Source: Girardinichthys multiradiatus
Lineage: Eukaryota; Chordata; Actinopteri; Cyprinodontiformes; Goodeidae
Length of the DNA stretch: 64,000 nt
Reading direction: 5' to 3'
Assembly (NCBI RefSeq): GCF_021462225.1
Contig: NC_061804.1
Span: 42,471,975-42,535,974, forward strand
Shown here: piece by piece, positions 34,901 to 47,440 of the stretch
Numbering within the stretch: the first letter of the stretch is position 1
How the letters are laid out: the number at the start of each line of letters is the position of its first letter
The notes under the pieces: generated by a model
Databases searched by the model: none
What the model was told of the DNA's origin: nothing
What the model saw: the letters and a program-made list of their open reading frames with translations, nothing else
Position numbers and translations under genes: made by a program

Positions 34901-35613
34901 TGTGATATTTTAATGCTGTTGGACTGCTGCACACCTTTTAACTGTTACCAAAAAGCAAGAGCACATCAGTCCTGTTTTAGCATTACTTCATAGGTATCCA
35001 GTTTGTTTCAGGATTGATTTAAGTTCTTTAATTTGTTTTTAAATGTTTACAGGGTCTCGCCACTGAGTATCTGTTCAACCAGAGCCAGCTGCGTGCTCTC
35101 TTATGCTCACTCAGATTGGCAGATCAGTTACTGGTGGTATGTTTAATACCTTCTTAAAGGTTGCTATTTTCAAAAGGTACTCTAAATCTGACAAACAAGC
35201 CTCATGGTGCGTTTACTTGCATTTTCCGGGTTCAGATTCACCTTAGCATCTTTAGTTCTGGTCCAACATCGTATCTTAGCATACAGTCAGCATGTTTCAC
35301 CTGTTATGCTGAAAGATGCTAAGTATTTGCCACAATCAACCTAAAGCATACATATTTCCAAATACTCGTCAAGTAGGCCGACTTATGTTCTCTGAGGTTT
35401 GGGCATGCACCCAATGCATGTTTGCAGTCCGTGGCTCTGATAGTTAAATGAATGAGCAATATGCACTGCTCTGATGCATATTCAGAGTTTAGGTTTGCAC
35501 TTAAACCACAAGAAAGTAGACTTCAATCTTTCAAGTGACCACCTTCTTAGGTATGGTCCTAGATTCCAGCTACTGTGGTCTTAAGCCTAGAAAATGGACA
35601 ATCCCTTGCAACA
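34901..35613. other. No recognised feature
   Basis: About 700 bases with no element, RNA gene or supported frame. Confidence 0.5.
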
Positions 35614-35615
35614 TA

Positions 35616-35864
35616 CACCACTGGTCAAGTTTTAGATACACTTTCTCTCCTAACAGATCTCTTTATTTACATTTGTATGTAAATAATTTCTAAAAATGCT
35701 AAAATAAATTATATATTACCATTTTTTGTTTGCTTGATAATTCCATATGTGTTCATTCACAGTTTTGAGGCCTTCATTGGGAATCTACGTACAGTGTAAA
35801 CAGTCATAAACATAAAGAAAAACATTAAGTGAGAAAGTGTTTCTAACACTTTTGATCGTTAGTG
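35616..35864. mobile_element. Tc1-derived MITE
   Basis: It is flanked by TA (35614-35615 and 35865-35866). The ends are CACCACTGGTCAAGTTTTAG and the reverse complement of CTAACACTTTTGATCGTTAGTG, which share a partial inverted repeat. The interior (ATAATTCCATATGTGTTCAT, GAGGCCTTCA) parallels the terminal region of Tc1 element A. It is 249 bp with no coding capacity. Confidence 0.7.
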
Positions 35865-35866
35865 TA

Positions 35867-38800
35867 TAGTAGTGTATAATATAAAGATATAAATGGTGAA
35901 TCTGAATGATTTTTGTCAGTTTATTACCATATAACAGGTCCTAAATAACTACATTGCATATTTAATGATATTGAAGTGGATTGCAAAATAATACCATTAG
36001 AAATGTTTATAATAATGATAAGTATGACAATAAAGATAATAAATAATAAACAATAATACAATTTTTTTTGGCAGATTTCTACTAAGATGTTCTCAAGTGG
36101 CTCTTGCTTGAGATGGTATTTCTCCTGGCCAGTCGTATGCCAGCAGAAAAGACTAGCTCTATGTGTTATTTGTTCACAGCCTTTGTTAAGCATTTCTGCA
36201 TAAGGAATTGGGAGTAGTGTTTGTTCAAATCCAGACTAAATTCCATCTGTCCCAGTCAACTGGGTTGCAGTCTTGGTTCTCTTCTGGTGAAGGACAGACT
36301 ACACTTTGTCCTGTTTAGGTCCTACATGCACGACACACTGATCTGAAAGCATTAGCATTAGCATTAGCATTAGCATTAGCATTAGCATTAGCATTTTGTC
36401 TGCTAAAGTCCTACACGTTTCAGCACGACTTTATCTATGTCCAAGCTAAATTGTGGGTGTGATTCAGAATGTGTACATATTTTCAGGTATGCTAGCACTA
36501 TTACATATTTGGGCACATTCAAACTGTGTGGTGGCCATATTATGGCCATTAGGGCAAGGAGACTCTGGCCAGTATTTCCCCTGCAGCAGCTTGGTCAACA
36601 AAGTTCACATCTTCAAAGTTGTATCACCTCAATGTGGCAGCCAATCCCTTCTTGGGGATCTGATGGGTAAAACTAATAGAAACTTGTTCTTCATTAGCTT
36701 GGCAACTTTCAAATTGATATAAGTAGCCAGTTATCACAGGTGTTCCTGGGTTAGTCTAGCATCTCCCAGACTGTCCTGAGCTTCTGCCTTTCAGGATTTG
36801 CCTTGCATCTTGCATGCCAAGTCTTGGATGCTTTGTAGATACTGGACAATTGTAAAAAGCTAATTTGCTGCACCAGTTATGGGTTCCTCTCTCTCCTCAC
36901 AGCATGTCTTAAAGAGTTACCACATACATATGGAATTTGTAACGGAGTGGAGACATAGCCCCGATGTTATAGAGAACGCGCTGTAACCTTGGTTTTCCGA
37001 GTGATACAGCCATCTCTCTATCTTTTAGGCTGCTTGAAGACTGGTTTCTTTCAACCTATCACAGTCTAGGGTGTGAATGTGTAAGATATTCCGGTGTCTT
37101 ATCCACACAGTCTGAAAAGCAACGGGAATCACTTCCTCAAATATATAAAATATGTAAGATAGTGGAGAAAAAGCATTTTCAACCAGTGAACCAAAGTTTC
37201 AATGTAACCACATGTTCTTTAATCAAAAAATCTCTGGCTATTTACAGCAAAAACCATAATGGTGACCTTTGTATTTGGAACAAGTAAGATAAAAATATGT
37301 TGATCTTATATGGCAAGATTTGTTTTCTGACTTCTTTTACTTTAGTTTTTATACTGAAAAAGATTTTTGACGTGAAACCGCAGTTTTAATAAATAATTTT
37401 TCATCCCTGTCACCCATTGACAATATCTAAAATGAAATATTGCTCTTATTTGTTGTGTCACATTTATTCTTCTTGCAGCTGTAACTATGATAGTAGATTT
37501 GACTAAAGGATGAGACTAATATCTTCCGGGGGATCAGCTGCCAGACAGGATCCCTTCCTCTTCTACATGGCAGAAAGCAGACACTTAAACACACACTGTG
37601 GCCAATTAGGGTTTAAATAAGGGATATAATACCTCGCTGTAATTGCATTCAGGAGGATTCAAAGAGTCTTTATACCTCACTGAATCCACTTCAGAGGGAA
37701 AAGTTGCATCTCACGTCTTTTCAAGGTCGGTGCTTGGCAGCATTAGTCTCATCATTCCTTAATCTCTTTGTTCCCAAAAATGATAATAAAAGCACAAGCT
37801 GCAAGGTTTGTAATTACCCAGACCTTCTGATGCACAGCTGTATTTGAAATTGCTTCAAAATGAGCTGCTGAGTAAAAACAGAATGGCAGCCTATGAAAAC
37901 TGAGAACCATAAGTAGATGTTGTTGAGTGTTCTTTTCTTGAAAAAAGAAAAAAGCCTTTAAAAGTCTTGGGGGTGAATCAGTGAAAGATTTGGTCTGTCC
38001 TTGGTTGGAATTAGTGGCAGAGCTTTAATGGGTTTTAAAATCTATAACTTCTATATAAAACATAAAGGTGACTTTGACAATAATGGATAATTTTTGTAGC
38101 ATTTTTACCTGTAAAGAATAAACATTTCTTATACAAGTAATAGGATTTCCTTCGAACAGAATTCACTTTATTTCACCACCTCCCAGCTTCTGCTTATGTT
38201 TTTGCCATGTCCTCTCAACTCCTATGGAGCACCGTTTGTTAAGGTGTAGAGATGGGGCTGCAGATGAGCCCCAGCCAAGCTCGTCCATCACCTCTGGCAC
38301 TAATCCACCATATTCCCTCAACTGCTTCACATACCACATACATATTCACAGGAGCTGGTGTCCCATTTGAAGACCCCAGATTGCCCCACCTTCTGTATCT
38401 CTTTCTTAGTAAATATTAAAATGGGCTAATAAAGAGGGGTGAGATTCCCCTGTGGTAATGGCACCCCAGGGAACCCTGACTAATTAAAGGCCTGCCCCTT
38501 TCAATGAACGGTAATCACTCACAGCTTTGGGTTGGAAAACACATGCTCTTTATAAAGATGAACAAACAGTATATGCTGTTTTGCTTTGTTCAGACTTTAA
38601 AGAGATAATGCTTAGGATGTAAAATACACTGACTGTTAGAATCCGAGTTGGAAAAAATAAATAGATTTTGCATATTAAATGCATTGTGACCAAAGAAAAT
38701 GAAATATGAATAAAGAGCATAGCGTGTCTTGCATATCCATATGCTGAGCTGTTTGATTTGGTATCTGAATTCTGATTGCTGAATAAGATGGATAGACGAC

Positions 38801-39394
38801 ATATCAAAATGTCAGTTTTTTTCTTTAAGAAACTTGTAGTTTAAATGTACGAGTTTCTAAAGAATGTAATCATCAGTTTCTTTTTTCTTGTTGTAATTTT
38901 GTAATTGTAATTATAATGCTAATCCAAAAAAGAAAAAAAAAAAACAAGCACATATATTTGATGATAAAAATATACAATCATTAAAATTCTCAATAATTGT
39001 AACACTTAGAGTGCAGCAAGGAGGAAATATTATTTCACAGTTGCACATTGACAAAAGAGTAAATTGAAATATCACATCTTCCGTAATTGGAAACAATTGA
39101 TAAAACAAATCAAAAATAACAATAGCAAACATTATATTACTTAAAAATTAAAATATCACTGGTAGAAGGTACCTGATGCCAGAGCTGATTGTGCAGCAAA
39201 TCCTAACAAGATCCTCCTAATGACCTCAGTGAAATGTTCGCTGGCCTAATTAATTGGTACACTTTACATTGTGCCTCAGAGAATTGGGAATTAGTGCCTG
39301 TTTGTCCCTACATGAGTTTCTGGGTGGTTTCAGAGACCCTTTAACATGGGATAACAAAAAACCTTAACTAATTTTAATCCTAACACAAGGACCT
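35867..39394. other. Low-repeat interval with possible conserved non-coding blocks
   Basis: Apart from the hexamer repeat there is no recognised element or gene over 3.5 kb, unusual for this window. Blocks at about 37490-37880, 38240-38540 (with CTAATTAAAGGCC) and 39160-39350 (with CCTAATTAATTGG) are less AT-biased and lack chance-repeat texture. Such blocks are often conserved enhancers near developmental genes; this is inference only. Confidence 0.4.
36348..36395 (+). repeat. (AGCATT)8 hexamer repeat
   Basis: Eight perfect tandem copies of AGCATT. The flanks show no element boundary. Confidence 0.95.
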
Positions 39395-42325
39395 TTTATG
39401 AATTTGTTTATTATGGAAAAGAGAAAGGAAACAGTATTCATTTACAAGCACAGTACAGTCCATTCTCCCTCCATATTTGTTTTATACAAACAACACAGTA
39501 ACCCGCCATTTCTTAACACACTATGATTTTAGCATTAATTTGTAGTGGTGAAAACAATAAAAGACATACACACCCACACAAACATGTGCAACAAATCCAG
39601 AAAAAAAAGGGGGTCTGCAAGACGTTCAGTGACTTCCAATAGCTCACAAAAGAGCCCCACATCTTATCAAATTTTCCATAGATGCCCTTTGCTGTTACAT
39701 CTATCTTCTCCAACTTTAGGAATGTCATAACATCTTGGAACCACCAGGAAACCGATAGTGCCCTAGAAGATTTTCAAAACAATAAAATACGACACCTGGC
39801 TAAAAGAGATGTAAAAGGCTAATATTTTAGAGCGAGCAGTGACAGTTAATACAGTATTGACTGGAAGCCCAAAGATAGCTTAGTAGGGGTTCATGCAAAC
39901 CTGTGTCCTAAGAACTTTGTAAAGAATGGCTAAGTACTGGCTCCAAAATATTGGGTCTTGGGCAGAGAAAGAACATGTGACTCAGGTTACATGGAGTGGC
40001 ATGACATCTCTCACACTGATCCATTACTTGTGAGTACATTTCAGACAGTCGAGACTTTGAATAGTGAACCCTATACAATACCTTAAACTGAATAAGTTGT
40101 AACCCAGTACAAGCTGTACTGTAACGGACATTGAAAGTTGCCTTCTCGCACTGTCGATCTGAAAATGTTTTGCTTAATTTTTGTTCCCAAGACCTCCTAA
40201 TCTTAGCCAGTGAATGAATATCCAAAGCCATAGGTTGTTTGTATATTAGAGATATAGCTGAGGTTTTTTATTTTATTTAAGGGACTACAGTTTCTCCCAT
40301 AGCTGGACAATTGGAAGAAAAGGATAAGAGGATAAAAGAGCGGAAGCACAAGGCCGAACTTGAAAATAGCTAAATAAGTAGGCCGCTGGAAGATTTTCAT
40401 CTGTGGACAAGTCAGAAAAGCTAGAGAAAACACTGTCTGTCTAAAGGTTTTCAAAAGAATTATTTCTGTACATAATTACTATCCATCTGACCAGGGGTGA
40501 ATAGAAAATTCTCTGTGATAGGCATGTTTACTAATGCAGAACCTAAAGTTAATCCTGTACTGAGACCAGATCTTAAGACTGGACTGCACCACAGGGTTTT
40601 CTGTGAAACAAGAGGGTTTTATTGGTAGAGGAGAGAACAGTAAAGCCTGTAAACAAGAAGAGTTGCAAGACTAGTGTTCTAACCTGCACCATAGCAGTTC
40701 TTGTAATTGGAGCCAATAGGTCATTCTATGAATATGTGCAGACCAATAATAAAATAAGAAATTAGGCAAAGCAAGACCACAGACAAATGTCAGTCTCTGT
40801 AACAACAATTTCTTCACCGTGGGATGTTTTCCTCCCTACAGAAATGTCCTGACAATTTGGTCCTAATTCTTAAAAAATGTCTTTAGCAAAACACAGGAAT
40901 ACACTAACAAAAATACGAGCCGAGGCAAAATGTTCATCTTAATTACGTTGATCCGACCAATTAGTGACAAGGGCAATGATTTCCATTTCTGAAAATCAGA
41001 TTTAATCTGAGTAATCAGAGGCGGGAAGTTGAATGAATATAAAGAAAGAGTACAAGTCACATTAACTTCCAAATATTTAAATCCTGAGGGACTGAGCTTA
41101 AAGGTAAGCTCAGACTGTTTAAATGTAAGACCTGAGGAATTTATGTGGAAACACTCACTCTTGAGAAAGTTTATTTTATATCCTGAAAAAGAGTCAAACC
41201 TCGTCAACAAGGATACAATCAGTGGTAAACTGCGCAAGGTATTAGAAACTCAAAGAAGTAGATCATCTGCATACAAAGACAGTTTTAAGTAAAGACCAGA
41301 CCGAGAGATGTCATGAAATTGAGGGAGGGACCGTGAAGCTATTGACAAGTGTTCAATAATATTTACAAAATGCAAGGGGGACAAAGGGCATCCCTGTCTT
41401 GTACCATGTGATAATGCAAAGTAGTCAGTGGAAATTAGTTTTGTGTAGACACTAACCTGGGGCCAATTGTACAACAATCGAATCCACGAAACACACTGGT
41501 CCTTAAAACTAAATATGCGTAGGACAGCAAAGAGAAAGCTCCACTCCACACAGTCAAAAGCATTCCTAGCATCAAGTGAGATAACTACTTCTGGACTAGT
41601 GGTGGATTGCTGTGATAGAATCACATTTAAAAGCCATGGACATTAAAAAACATCTGGCAACCTTAAATGAAGCCGTTTTGTTCTTCCAAGATAATAAAAG
41701 GGAGGATCTTTTCAAGGTGAATTGCTAATACTGTGGCCAAGACTTTAGCATCCAAATTAAGAAGTTAAACTGGCCTGTATGAAGAGCAACATGTAGATTA
41801 TTTGTCTTTCTTTAGAAGGGATTCAGATTCATACAAGGAGAAATAATATTGCTTAAACACTTTGTTACCAAGTTACCTGCTGTGTCCTTAATTGGAGGTA
41901 CTAATCAGGAAGAGGCCTGATGTTTTAACTGATGGGCCAGGAGCCTAGTCTGCTTATCACCATGCTCATAGTAAGCGCAAGAGCGAAGGAGGAGGTGCTC
42001 AGCATCTACTGAAGAGAACAAGTCAAATTCAGTCGTCAGATTGAGTCATTTTTTGTGAAATCAGGAGTTGAATGAGCTACGATTTGTCTACATCACAAAT
42101 GTGTAATTAGATTGTGAAGTTTAGCTTTATGGTCTTTACTGGAGTAAACAGAGAATGAAATTATTTTCCCATGTAGATACGCTTTAAGAGATTCCCATAG
42201 CAATGATGTCACTTTCATTAAAGGCTATATATACATCAATTGTAGAGTTAATAAAAGTCATAAATGCCTCATCTATGGGTAGCAGAGAGTTTAACCTCCA
42301 GGGTGTTGGAATAAAGACTGAGTCA
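39395..42325 (-). pseudogene. L1-clade LINE, 3' part: ORF2 RT and C-terminus, 3' UTR
   Basis: The reading direction is from 42325 down. At the upstream end, PWRLNSLL and FINSTIDVYIAFNES are the linker between endonuclease and RT. Then come LNLDAKVLATVLA-type RT lead-in (about 41700-41750), [24 protein letters not shown] and LSLYADDLLL, the L1-type active site with A-D-D. Thumb and C-terminal pieces follow, including GYKINFLKSECF, PLPLSLIGRINVIKMNILPR (with a slip) and RCHATPCNLSHMFFLCP. The last coding piece is KFDKMWGSFVSYWKSLN near 39590-39640. AATAAAC near 39404 suits a 3' end. Many stops and frameshifts are present. It is continuous with the 48.4-50.2 kb part once the insertion at 42328-48368 is ignored. 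Confidence 0.83.
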
Positions 42326-42560
42326 TACACTGAAAAAAATAATGCATTGGATTTACTCAATTCAATAGTGGACATTGGTTGCACACAAAGTTTTTACTTT
42401 GGCAGCAATCTACACTGTTGTGTTCATTTAACACAAAGTTGTTATATTCAGTAAACTCAAATATTTTATGTTACTACAAAATGATTAAAATGTGTTTGAA
42501 TAAATTAAGTTCTGCTATCATTTCACTTTTGTCATTTGACTTCAACACAACTCAGTCATT

Positions 42561-45500
42561 CCCCCAGTGGGCCCACCACCTGCAGGGGGAACCGTGAGGG
42601 ACCGGTGCAAAGAGGAATGGGTGGCGGACGAAGGTGGAGACCTCAGCGGCCCGATCCCCGGATGCTTAGGCTGGCTCTAGGGATGTGGAATGTCACCTCG
42701 CTGGGGGGGAAGGAGCCTGAGCTTGTGCGGGAGGTCGAGAGATATCGACTAGAAGTAGTCGGGCTCGCCTCCACGCACAGCGTGGGCTCTGGAACCCATC
42801 TCCTTGAGAGGGGTTGGACTCTCTTCTACTCTGGAGTGGCCCACGGGGAGAGGCGGCGGGCTGGTGTGGGTTTGCTTGTTGCCCCCCAGTTCAGCCGTCT
42901 CGTGTTGGGGTTTACCCCAGTGGATGAGAGGGTCGTATCCCTGCGCCTTCGGGTTGGGGAGAGGTCTCTGACTATCATTTCAGCCTACGGGCCGAGTGGT
43001 AGTGCAGAGTACCCTGCCTTCTTGGCGTCCCTGTCGGGGGGGCTGGATAGTGCCCCTCCCGTGGACGCCATTATTCTGCTGGGGGACTTCAACGCCCACG
43101 TGGGGAACGACAGTGACACCTGGAGAGGCGTGATCGGGAGGAATGGCCTCCCCGATCTGAATCCGAGTGGTGTTTTGTTATTGGACTTCTGTGCTAGTCA
43201 CGGATTGTCCATAACGAACACCATGTTCAAACATAAGGGTGTCCATCAGTGCACTTGGCACCAGGACACCCTAGGCAGGAGGTCGATGATCGACTTTGTT
43301 GTCGTATCATCAGACCTTCGGCCGCATGTTTTGGACACTCGGGTGAAGAGAGGGGCTGAGCTGTCCACTGATCACCACCTGGTGGTGAGTTGGATCCGCT
43401 GGAGGAGGAGAAAGCCAGACAGACTTGGCAGGCCCAAGCGCATAGTGAGGGTCTGCTGGGAACGCCTGGCGGAGCCCTCGGCCAGGGATGTATTCAACTC
43501 CCACCTCCGGGAGAGCTTCAACCAGATCCCGGGGGATGTTGGAGACATAGAGTCCGAGTGGACCATGTTCTCCACATCTATTGTCGATGCTGCTGCCCAT
43601 AGCTGCGGCCGTAAGGTCTGTGGTGCCTGTCGTGGCGGCAATCCCAGAACCCGGTGGTGGACACTGGCAGTAAGGGATGCTGTTAAGCTGAAGAAGGAGT
43701 CCTATCGGCTGTGGTTGGCTTGTGGGACTCCTGAGGTGGCTGACGGGTACCGTGAGGCCAAGCGTGCTGCGGCCCAGGCTGTGGCAGAGGCAAAAACTCG
43801 GGCCTGGGAAGAGTTCGGTGAGGCCATGGAGAAGGACTACCGGTTGGCCTCGAAGCGATTCTGGCAAACCATCCGGCTCCTCAGGAGGGGGAAGCAGTGC
43901 TTTGCCAACACTGTTTATAGTGGGGGCAGGAGACTGCTGACCTCGACTGAGGACATTATCGGGCGGTGGAAGGAGTACTTCGAGGATCTCCTCAATCCTG
44001 CCATCACGCATTCTGTGGTGGAAACAGAGGCTGGGGACTCGGGGTTGGACTCTTTCATCACCCAGGCTGAAGTCACCGAGGTGGTTAAAAAGCTCCGCGG
44101 TGGCTAGGCTTCGGGGGTGGATGAGATCCGTCCTGAGTACCTCAAGTCTCTGGATGTTGTAGGGCTGTCATGGTTGACACGCCTCTTCAACATTGCGTGG
44201 CGGTCGGGGACAGTGCCTCTGGACTGGCAGACTGGGGTGGTGGTCCCCCTTTATAAGAAGGGGGACCGGAGGGTGTGTTCCAACTACAGGGGGATCACAC
44301 TCCTCAGCCTCCCTGGTAAGGCCTACGCCAGGGTATTGGAGAGGAGAGTCCAACCGATAGTCGAACCTCGGCTTCAGGAGGAACAGTGTGGTTTTCGTCC
44401 CAGCCGTGGAACACTGGACCAGCTCTATACCCTCTACAGGGTGCTGGAGGGTTCATGGGAGTTTGCCCAACCGGTTCACATGTGTTTTGTGGACCTGGAG
44501 AAGGCATTCGACTGTGTCCCTCATGATGCCCTGTGGGGGGTGCTCCAGGAGTATGGAATCGGGGGCCCTTTATTAGGGGCCATCCGGTCCCTGTACGAGC
44601 AGAGCAGGAGTTTGGTCCGCATTGCCGGCACTAAGTCGGACCTGTTCCCAGTGCATATTGGACTCCGGCAGGGCTGCCCTTTGTCACCGGTCCTGTTCAT
44701 AACTTTTATGGACAGGATTTCTAGACGCAGCCAAGGGCCGGAGGGGGTCTGGTTTGGGGACCAGTGGATTTCGTCTCTTCTTTTTGCGGATGACGTGGTC
44801 CTGCTGGCCTCCTCTAGCCAAGACCTACAGCATGCGCTGTGGCGGTTCGCAGTCGAGTGTGAAGCGGCTGGGATGAGGATCAGCTCCTCCAAGTCCGAGG
44901 CCATGGTACTCGACCGGAAAAGGGTGGCTTGTCCTCTTCAGGTTGGAGGGGAGTTCCTGCCTCAAGTGGAGGAGTTTAACTATCTCGGGGTCTTGTTCAC
45001 GAGTGAGGGAAGAATGGAGCGGGAGATCGACAGACGGATCGGTGCGGCTGCCACAGTAATGGGGGCGCTGTGCCGGTCCGTTGTGGTGAAGAGAGAGCTG
45101 AGCCGAAAAGCAAAGCTCTCAATTTACTGGTCGGTCTACGTTCCTACTCTCACCTATGGCCATGAACTTTGGGTCATGACCGAAAGAACGAGATCACGGA
45201 TACAAGCGGCTGAAATGAGCTTCCTCCGTAGGGTGGCCGGGCACTCCCTTAGAGATAGGGTGAGGAGCTCGGCCATCCGGGAGGGGCTCGGAGTAGAGCC
45301 GCTGCTCCTCCACATCGAGAGGAGCCAGTTGAGGTGGCTCGGGCATCTATACCGGATGCCTCCTGGACGCCTTCCTCGGGAGGTGTTCCAGGCACGTCCC
45401 ACCGGGAGGAGGCCCAGGGGACGGCCCAGGACACGCTGGAGGGACTATGTCTCTCGGCTGGCCTGGGAACGCCTTGGGCTCCCCCTGGAGGAACTGGAGG

Positions 45501-45593
45501 AGGTGTCTGGAGAGAGGGACGTCTGGGCGTTTCTGCTGAGTCTGCTGCCCCCGCGACCCGGTCCTGGATAAGCGGAAGACGACGAACGAACGA
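42561..45593 (+). mobile_element. RTE-clade LINE copy 2 (Rex3-related), nearly intact
   Basis: A perfect 14 bp target duplication, ACAACTCAGTCATT, flanks it at 42547-42560 and 45594-45607. It starts at CCCCCAGTGGGCCCACCACC in the 5' leader and ends with GGATAAGCGGAAGACGACGA and a short CGAA tail. The ORF has a single stop. High similarity to copy 1 and a perfect target duplication suggest a recent insertion. Confidence 0.94.
42662..45571 (+). pseudogene. RTE LINE copy 2 ORF (endonuclease and RT), one nonsense mutation
   Basis: From ATG 42662 ([19 protein letters not shown]) the frame runs about 969 codons to a stop at 45571, a normal RTE length. The only interruption is TAG at 44105-44107, where copy 1 has a lysine codon. 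Endonuclease motifs are [29 protein letters not shown] and [13 protein letters not shown] motifs are [61 protein letters not shown] and [13 protein letters not shown]. The C-terminal part has LTYGHELWVMTERTRSR and GRRPRGRPRTRW. The protein nicks DNA and copies its RNA at the nick. A later ATG at 42683 could also serve as start. Confidence 0.95.
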
Positions 45594-45607
45594 ACAACTC
45601 AGTCATT

Positions 45608-46690
45608 TTATTCAAACACAATTTGATTACTTAAATTCAACATTAATTTTATATGCTAATGACACCTTGATAATGTTAATACTTTAATATCATTAAAAAT
45701 TTCAAAAATAAATGTTACTCAAAAAATAAACCTTATTCTAAATTAAAACCAAATTTTAAATGCAAATTAAGTTGTATTCTACAATCTATTTTCAACATCT
45801 TGTTACCCACTTTCCCCCCACCAAATAAGTTAACATTTAGAAAACATTTTGACACAATAAAAGCTTTTATTCAATGACTTGCAAAAAGTTAAAATGGCAC
45901 ATTTACAGCCATTATAAATGGTGTATTGATTAAAAAGTATTTGCACCAAAACGTTCAACAAAACTGGTATCTGGACCCCCACACACATGAAATGTCAGTT
46001 TGTTTTTAAATGCAAACGCTCATTAACAATTATTGCATTGGCTCATTGGTGCAGTCATTTTATTTTATAACCTGGAAGAACAGTCAAAATGGCACAGCAT
46101 TACATTATAAATGGTGTATTGATGCACACATTGCTCCAATATGTACAACAAAACTGGTATCAGATCCCACCACCCCTCGCTACCCACACATTATATTCTA
46201 TAACCTGGACGAACTGTCAAAATGGCACATTTTACATCCGTTGTAGAACAGCATTATATTATAAATGGAGTTTGATGCACACATTGCACTTATTGTCACT
46301 GTTGGGAGTTCCTCTAGATATGTAGATTCCAACAGTTGTTGCTTCTATGGCACTGCGGTGTAGTAGACTTAGTCATGTCCTGGTGATAAAACATGAATTT
46401 ATTTTTAGATTTATTTTAAAACACATTTAGATCTTTTATCCTTTACAGTAGGGTTGAAACAATTGGGTTAATTCCATTTAATTGATTAAATAATCAACTA
46501 ATTTAATAATCAAATAAAACATGCCATTTCCTAAAAGATAAACACCCAGAGCAGTAATTGAGGCAAAACTGTATAAAATATGAAAAACATATAAAAGCAC
46601 ACAGTGGCACACTAAAGATAAGCAACTATGAAATAATTGCATGAATGCCTCAAAGTAAAATTTTATACAGATACCCACCCACACCATACA
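45608..46690. repeat. AT-rich interior of the TIR element with three degenerate repeats
   Basis: The motif TTATAAATGGTGTATTGAT (varied in the third copy) recurs near 45912, 46103 and 46257, each time preceded by CAAAATGGCACA or a variant and, in two copies, by ATAACCTGGA; in the first two copies CAACAAAACTGGTATC follows. This gives an imperfect direct repeat with a period of about 155-190 bp. No protein signal is present; the two overlapping 78-residue frames come from the repeats. Confidence 0.7.
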
Positions 46691-46735
46691 TATATAGATA
46701 TAGATAGATATATATCTATATATGTATATATCTAG

Positions 46736-46843
<108 letters not shown>

Positions 46844-47190
46844 TTATTAACATACCTGAGGGTGTAGACAATATTAAGAACACTTTTCAATATAAAGCAC
46901 ATATGCAGCATCTATTTATCTCCTTAACAATGAAAAAAAACTGTTTCTAAAAGTAGAATTCATACATCTTCTACATTGGATTACATAACAAAAACTTATC
47001 TCACCACCACAAACACTAGAGTCCACAGCAAAAGACTTGACAACAGGATATCCAGAGATGGATTTGGTCTGTCAATCTGCAGCAAAAACAGCAACAAAAA
47101 ACATTGCAGTGAACGGAACTTTTACCTTTGCCTCAAATCCACAATCTACCAACTCAAAAACGCTCTCGTGGAACAGTTGTGAACTACATA

Positions 47191-47440
47191 ATTACCACGC
47201 TATAAAATAATAATGTAACATCACGAGACATAGTTGTTTTCTAGCCAAAACCTAAAGAAGTTCGGGAAACAGAACTTCGCACAGAACTTGAACTACATTC
47301 CAGAGACGGATGCTGTGCGGGGGGATTTCAAAAGCGCGCGTGGTGGACAGCTACACCCGTCCTAGGAATGTAGTTACGAGTATTTGCTTCATGTCTCGTA
47401 ATATTACATAATTATACGTTATTATTTCATAGCGTGGTGA
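47191..47440. repeat. Foldback (nested inverted repeats)
   Basis: The outer arms are ATTACCACGCTATAAAATAA (47191 onward) and TTATTTCATAGCGTGGT (ending about 47439), continuing inward with ATGTAACATCACGAGACAT against ATGTCTCGTAATATTACAT. An inner pair, AACTACATTCCAGAGACGG and CCGTCCTAGGAATGTAGTT, lies inside. The element resembles a MITE or a foldback within the larger TIR element. Confidence 0.7.
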
